NCBI GenBank assembly: GCA_022605955.1
Contig: JAKCOZ010000005.1
Span: 1,054,001-1,118,000, forward strand
DNA length: 64,000 nt
Source: Rallus limicola
Lineage: Eukaryota > Chordata > Aves > Gruiformes > Rallidae
Direction of reading: 5' to 3'
The notes under the pieces are model-generated. The model saw only the letters and a program-made list of their open reading frames with translations. It did no database searches and was not told the DNA's origin. Below, piece after piece: positions 62,737-64,000 of this stretch (position 1 is its first letter; every line of letters starts with the position of its first letter). The position numbers and the translations under genes were made by a program.

Positions 62737-64000
62737 CTGGAAGAAAGCAAAGCAAAGGGGAGTCTTGACTCCTCGCACTTGCCCATGGAAGTACCAGGAA
62801 CACGGCGAGCCTCGGGTCACTGAAGAAAGGGGTACAGCTTTTATTACACCTCAATCCCAGGGGAGTCCCACCTCAGCCACAGGCCCACCACCAGTGTCAA
62901 GTCTCTCCCAATCCCTCACTAATCCCCCAAAGATGCCTGGGGAGTGCAGGCCAAATGACTCTTATTCCTGACAGCAATAAAAGCATCTCACTGCATCAAG
63001 CCTGGCAGCCACGCACAGGCTCCAGGGGCTTTGCTAATTACTGAAGTTTCCTGTGCTGACAAAGAGACCCCAAGGGACGCAGTGACTGAGGGGGGGGCAG
63101 TGTAAAAACCCCAGTACAGAGGAATTTCAGCACCACACAACAGATCTCCCAGACTAGAAACATGCTGTAGCACCTTGCTGCAAGGTCCAGTGGGCACAGA
63201 AAGCCCCACCCCCAGACAAGCACAGCATCAGGTCCCAGCTCTTGAAACCCATCTATTTATTTACAGATAACCTCAGGGCAGGAAGGAGATCCTGGGTTCA
63301 CCTCCCCAGGGAGCTGCACGTGTCCCAGGGATGCTGCCTGTCTCCAAGCCAGCACCCAGCACCCAGCCCTGCAAATCACTTTTGCACATCTTACCCATGG
63401 AAGAACCAGGTGCTTCCAGGTTTTCCAAGCAAGCCACGAAGAGCCAGACAGAAGAGTTCTGACATCCCACCTTCTCCTTGAGTTTTCCCCCCCTCTACTT
63501 GTTTTTCAAGTGACTTATAAAGCTGATGGCGCTTCAGTGGCACCTCGTCCCCTCGTAAAAAATGTCTACCTCTCTCCCTGCCAAATCCCAGGAGCCCCCA
63601 CGTCCTGGCTGCTTTAGTCCTGGTGTTGTCAAGAGTGGGATTTAGAGGGTGGCATAGAAAAAGGGGCTGCAGCAAGACCACGGGGAAGCGGCATACGGGG
63701 CAGAGGGGTGTAAGAGACAGTGGGGCATGGGACGGTGTCCCATAGAGACCCCCCCCTCAGTTACACTTACAGGACCAAATGCAGCACTGGTTTGGAATGG
63801 AGCTTCACACGCGCGTACGCACGCTGACACAGAGATTCAAGGGTCATCCTTCCTCCACCCAGCAGCTCCCAGGAAAACAGATTCCCAAAGCATTCTCCTT
63901 CCTCTTGAGGGGGATGCATGCTAACAACCCCTAAGCACCAGCTATTTTTCACTTTTCTTGGAGGTAAAGCTGGGGGTATCACCCAGTGGGGGAACTGGAG
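62737..64000. other. partial HYDIN intron upstream of e1
   Basis: No exon encoding the preceding conserved HYDIN segment and no recognisable repeat is visible up to the right edge. Confidence 0.6.

Noticed and set aside
50705..62980. A 15-base word (cctgacagcaataaa) shared by introns at 50.7 and 62.97 kb.
   Set aside because: One or two chance 15-base matches are expected within 64 kb, and flanking bases do not extend the match.
63767..63850. Minus-strand open stretch ending at a good donor-like site (gtaagtg at 63771), considered as an upstream HYDIN exon.
   Set aside because: No similarity to the expected preceding HYDIN segment. In the phase needed by e1 (one base left over) a TGA stop occurs within 40 bases and no acceptor fits.
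1..64000. Numerous long plus-strand open frames.
   Set aside because: They lie opposite HYDIN exons or inside CR1 copies, have proline/serine-rich shadow composition, and show no splice logic or known domain.
1..64000. CRISPR arrays, operons, bacterial promoters, rRNA or tRNA genes.
   Set aside because: None seen. The window is vertebrate intron-exon DNA.

Overview
The window is bird nuclear DNA. It carries many 5'-truncated CR1 retroposon tails with the avian-type 3' end (tracts such as aatcacagaatcacag followed by ggttggaagggacc), short GC-rich introns, and one long vertebrate gene. The species cannot be read from the sequence.

Essentially the whole window is the middle of HYDIN, transcribed from the minus strand. 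HYDIN is a giant ASH/MSP-repeat protein of the ciliary central-pair apparatus. I placed 69 coding exons (e1 at 62.5-62.7 kb down to e69 at 113-271). They total about 12.16 kb, or about 4050 codons. Every splice-phase junction agrees and there is no internal stop. From remembered mammalian HYDIN, which has about 5100 residues, the window starts roughly 300 residues into the protein and stops some 700 residues before its end. The promoter, first exons, last exons and polyadenylation site are therefore outside.

Layout in transcript order (right to left): 62.7-31.1 kb (e1-e27) holds the N-terminal half of the ASH-type beta-sandwich repeats. 30.9-25.1 kb (e28-e34) holds the adenylate-kinase-like Hydin_ADK region, with a complete Walker A split over e30/e31 and a Walker B-like strand in e34. 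24.7-21.0 kb (e35-e39) holds a charged coiled coil and linker. 20.8-0.1 kb (e40-e69) holds the second array of ASH-type repeats.

Introns hold about 16 CR1 fragments, a (CA)13 microsatellite, a 22-base C run beside G-rich tracts, a possible solo LTR at 31.6-32.3 kb, and a local tandem duplication over the Walker A exon that left a broken relic exon. I found no second gene, no RNA gene, and nothing prokaryotic. No new biological system is evident. The most notable points are the relic exon copy, the CR1 piece next to an e15 splice acceptor, and the strand and length asymmetry of the CR1 copies.
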